A stretch of 10,345 nt of DNA from assembly GCA_964639935.1 (NCBI GenBank), contig CAZXGT010000082.1, positions 1-10,345 of the forward strand, given 5' to 3'. This document shows, one piece after another, positions 8,454 through 10,345 of this stretch (positions within the stretch are counted from its first letter, which is position 1; each line of letters begins with the position of its first letter). The position numbers and the translations under genes are program-made. The notes below the pieces were generated by a model. It was not told the DNA's origin. It searched no databases and saw nothing but the letters and a program-made list of their open reading frames with translations. Origin of the DNA: CALNYS01 sp964639935 (lineage in GTDB: Bacteria > Planctomycetota > Phycisphaerae > Phycisphaerales > UBA1924).

Positions 8454-9341
8454 ATGACTCAAGCCGACGCCCCCGCCAAGATCGGGAAAGAACACCCCGT
8501 GAACGTCAAGAAGATCACCGCCCGCTCGGGCCCCAGGAAGCCCACCCGCGCCGAGCGAGCCGACCGTCACACGCTCTACCAGCTCTCCGTGCAGAACGTC
8601 GAAAGCGAGATCGACTTCGTCTTCGACACCTTCAAGAAGATCCGCCGCCGCAAGCCCAGGCTGCTCCGCGAGGACTTCTGCGGCACGGCCAACACCAGCT
8701 GCGAGTGGGTCCGCCGGCGCGACTCGCATCGAGCCATCGCCGTCGACATCGATTCGGACCCGCTCCAGTGGGGTCGCGAGAACAATCTCGCCGAGCTGTC
8801 GGATGACGCCCGCGACCGACTCGAGCTCGTGCAGGGCGACGTGCTCGAGGTCGAGACCGGGAAGGTCGACTGCCTCCTGGCCATGAACTTCAGCTACTGG
8901 CTCTTCATGGACCGCGAGACGATGGTCCGCTATTTCCGGACCGTCCGGGAAACCCTCGTCGATGACGGCGTCTTCTTCCTCGACGCCTACGGCGGCTACG
9001 ACGCCTTCCGCGAGTATTCCGAGCGCCGCAAGGTCGAGGACGAAGACTTCACCTACGTCTGGGACCAGCACTCCTACGACCCCATCACCGGCGAGATGCA
9101 GTGCTACATCCACTTCATCTTCCCGGACGGCTCCAAGATGGACCGCGCCTTCGAGTACCGCTGGCGCCTCTGGACGCTCCCCGAGCTCCGGGAGATGCTC
9201 GCCGAGGCAGGCTTCAGCAAGGTGACCGTCTACTGGGAGGGCACCGACGAAGAGACGGGCGAGGGCAACGGCGAGTTCGAGCCGGCCGAGCGCGGCGACG
9301 CCGACGCCGGGTGGATCGCCTACATCGTCGCGGAACGCTGA
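8454..9341 (+). CDS. Class I SAM-dependent methyltransferase, substrate unknown
   Basis: The 295-aa protein has a Rossmann-type methyltransferase core. LREDFCGTANTSCEW (71-85) is motif I in the DFCGT form of this subfamily, AVDID (96-100) holds the acidic residue expected to bind the SAM ribose, and QGDV (127-130), MNFSYWLF (144-151) and DGVFFLDAYGGYDAF (171-185) follow in order. The C-terminal half (WDQHSYDPITGEM, YRWRLWTLPELREML, VYWEGTDEETGEGNGEFEPAE) is typical of a widespread uncharacterised subfamily. Small molecule, tRNA or protein could be the substrate. The ATG at 8454 has no Shine-Dalgarno; a GTG at 8499 (residue 16) preceded by GGGAAAG (8484-8490) is a serious alternative, and the first 15 residues look non-conserved. 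It is divergent from the DNA methyltransferase across only 34 bases. Confidence 0.88.
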   Translation: MTQADAPAKIGKEHPVNVKKITARSGPRKPTRAERADRHTLYQLSVQNVESEIDFVFDTFKKIRRRKPRLLREDFCGTANTSCEWVRRRDSHRAIAVDIDSDPLQWGRENNLAELSDDARDRLELVQGDVLEVETGKVDCLLAMNFSYWLFMDRETMVRYFRTVRETLVDDGVFFLDAYGGYDAFREYSERRKVEDEDFTYVWDQHSYDPITGEMQCYIHFIFPDGSKMDRAFEYRWRLWTLPELREMLAEAGFSKVTVYWEGTDEETGEGNGEFEPAERGDADAGWIAYIVAER

Positions 9342-9410
9342 TCGGGAATCCGCCCGCCCGCGCCGTGCGAAACCTCGAGAGAACGCTTCGAGCCTATTCT
9401 CAAGCATCCG

Positions 9411-10345
9411 ATGAGCATTCTCGACTTCGCCGCCGCTGAGACCGACCTCGCCCGCCGACTCGCGGGCGGGCTCGATCGCGTCGCGCGCGTCTTCGACGAT
9501 CACCTCACGAGCGATCTCGAGTGCGTGCGGGCTCTGGCCTCGCACATCGAGCGCTACCGCGGCAAGATGCTCCGCCCCACTCTCACGCTCCTGGGCGGGC
9601 TCGCCGCCGGCGAGCGCGAGATCACCCGGACGCACCACACCCTCGCCGCGGTCGTCGAGATGATCCACATGGCGACCCTCGTTCACGACGACGTGCTCGA
9701 CGAGGCCGAAACCCGCCGACGCGGGCGGACCGTCAACGCCATCTCCGGCAACGAGACCGCCGTCATCCTGGGCGACTATCTCTTCTCCTCCGCCTTCCAC
9801 CTCGCCTCAACGCTCAACGAGCCCGCCGTCTCCGAGCGCATCGGCCGCGTCACCACCACGCTCTGCGCCGGCGAGCTGCTCCAGCTCTCCAACCGCGGGA
9901 ACGCCGCTCTCGATGAGAACGTCTACTTCCAGATCATCCACCGCAAGACCGCCGCGCTCATCGCCCTCGCCGCCGAGCTCGGGGCCCGCGCCTCCGGCGC
10001 CGGCGAGAACGAGCAGCAGGCCCTCCACGACTTCGGCCTCGACGTCGGCGCCGCCTTTCAGATCCAGGACGACCTGCTCGATCTCCTCGGCGACGAGCGC
10101 GTCGTCGGCAAGTCCGTTCGCAAGGATCAGGAGAAGGGCAAGCTCACCCTCCCGCTCATCCGCCACCTCGCCCACATGAACCGTGAGGGGCGCCAGGACG
10201 AGGCCCGCGAGGCCTTCGAGGCCGCCCGCGACCCCGAGCGCCACGCCACCCTCGTCGCCCGCCTCCGAGAGGACGGCTCCATCGACTCAGCCCTCGAGAC
10301 CGCCCGGAACCTCACCGCCCGCGCCCGCGACCGCCTCGACGCCCT
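9411..10345 (+). CDS. Long-chain all-trans polyprenyl diphosphate synthase, 3'-truncated by window end
   Basis: The frame runs open from the ATG at 9411 to the end of the window: 311 residues, about 10-20 short of a typical family length. The enzyme condenses isopentenyl diphosphate onto an allylic diphosphate with Mg2+. All signature elements are present: GKMLRP (51-56) for substrate binding, the first Asp-rich motif DDVLD (93-97) followed by ETRRRG, LGDYLFS (120-126), HRKT (177-180), the second Asp-rich motif QIQDDLLD (217-224), and GKS...D...GKLTLP (233-248). Small residues before the first DDxxD (MATLVHDD) fit long-chain enzymes such as IspB/HepT rather than farnesyl or geranylgeranyl synthases. 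A quinone side chain is therefore the likely product; this is inference. No Shine-Dalgarno is seen. It lies 69 bases after the methyltransferase gene, so co-transcription is possible. Confidence 0.93.
   Translation, partial: MSILDFAAAETDLARRLAGGLDRVARVFDDHLTSDLECVRALASHIERYRGKMLRPTLTLLGGLAAGEREITRTHHTLAAVVEMIHMATLVHDDVLDEAETRRRGRTVNAISGNETAVILGDYLFSSAFHLASTLNEPAVSERIGRVTTTLCAGELLQLSNRGNAALDENVYFQIIHRKTAALIALAAELGARASGAGENEQQALHDFGLDVGAAFQIQDDLLDLLGDERVVGKSVRKDQEKGKLTLPLIRHLAHMNREGRQDEAREAFEAARDPERHATLVARLREDGSIDSALETARNLTARARDRLDA

Noticed and set aside
7032..9800. A 922-codon open frame on the minus strand spanning several genes
   Set aside because: It is antisense to three plus-strand genes and lies out of frame with the DNA methyltransferase. 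Its translation is a monotonous Gly/Glu/Val/Ala-rich sequence with no domain. Such shadow frames are common in GC-rich coding DNA, where stop codons are scarce.

Overview
The window is GC-rich bacterial chromosomal DNA from a draft assembly; a run of 100 N at 6059-6158 marks a scaffold join. Lineage cannot be proven from the sequence alone. The best fit is a planctomycete, perhaps Phycisphaerae-like. The reasons are a 23S-5S unit with no 16S beside it (unlinked rRNA genes are well known in Planctomycetes), two left-hand proteins that resemble families I associate with that phylum, and several genes without a Shine-Dalgarno sequence.

Region 1 (1-2156) is the end of an operon: a 5'-truncated gene, then a 539-aa single-pass membrane protein whose start overlaps the previous stop by ATGA, then a hairpin-plus-T8 terminator. 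Region 2 (2161-5609) is a self-contained rRNA transcription unit. It has a palindrome touching the -35 box, a TTGACA-N16-TACACT promoter, a leader with boxA/boxB-like antitermination signals, a complete 23S rRNA, a spacer of about 210 nt, a 5S rRNA and a strong intrinsic terminator. Leader and spacer can pair to enclose the 23S in two long-range stems, and the spacer also carries local partners that compete with both stems.

Region 3 (5610-6870) has a small cupin gene, the assembly gap, and on the minus strand the wreck of a TPR-family gene. The wreck has a missing N-terminus, a large internal deletion with a frame change, a stop codon in place of an expected Tyr, and a further small deletion. 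Region 4 (6954-9341) has an unrecognised 239-aa protein gene, a convergent and 3'-overlapping beta-class DNA methyltransferase, and a divergent class I SAM methyltransferase. Region 5 (9411-end) is an all-trans long-chain polyprenyl diphosphate synthase that runs off the window, probably supplying a quinone side chain.

I see no CRISPR array, tRNA, insertion sequence or prophage. The least ordinary parts are the architecture of the isolated 23S-5S precursor and the multiply damaged TPR gene beside the scaffold join. I did not find a clear new multi-gene system.
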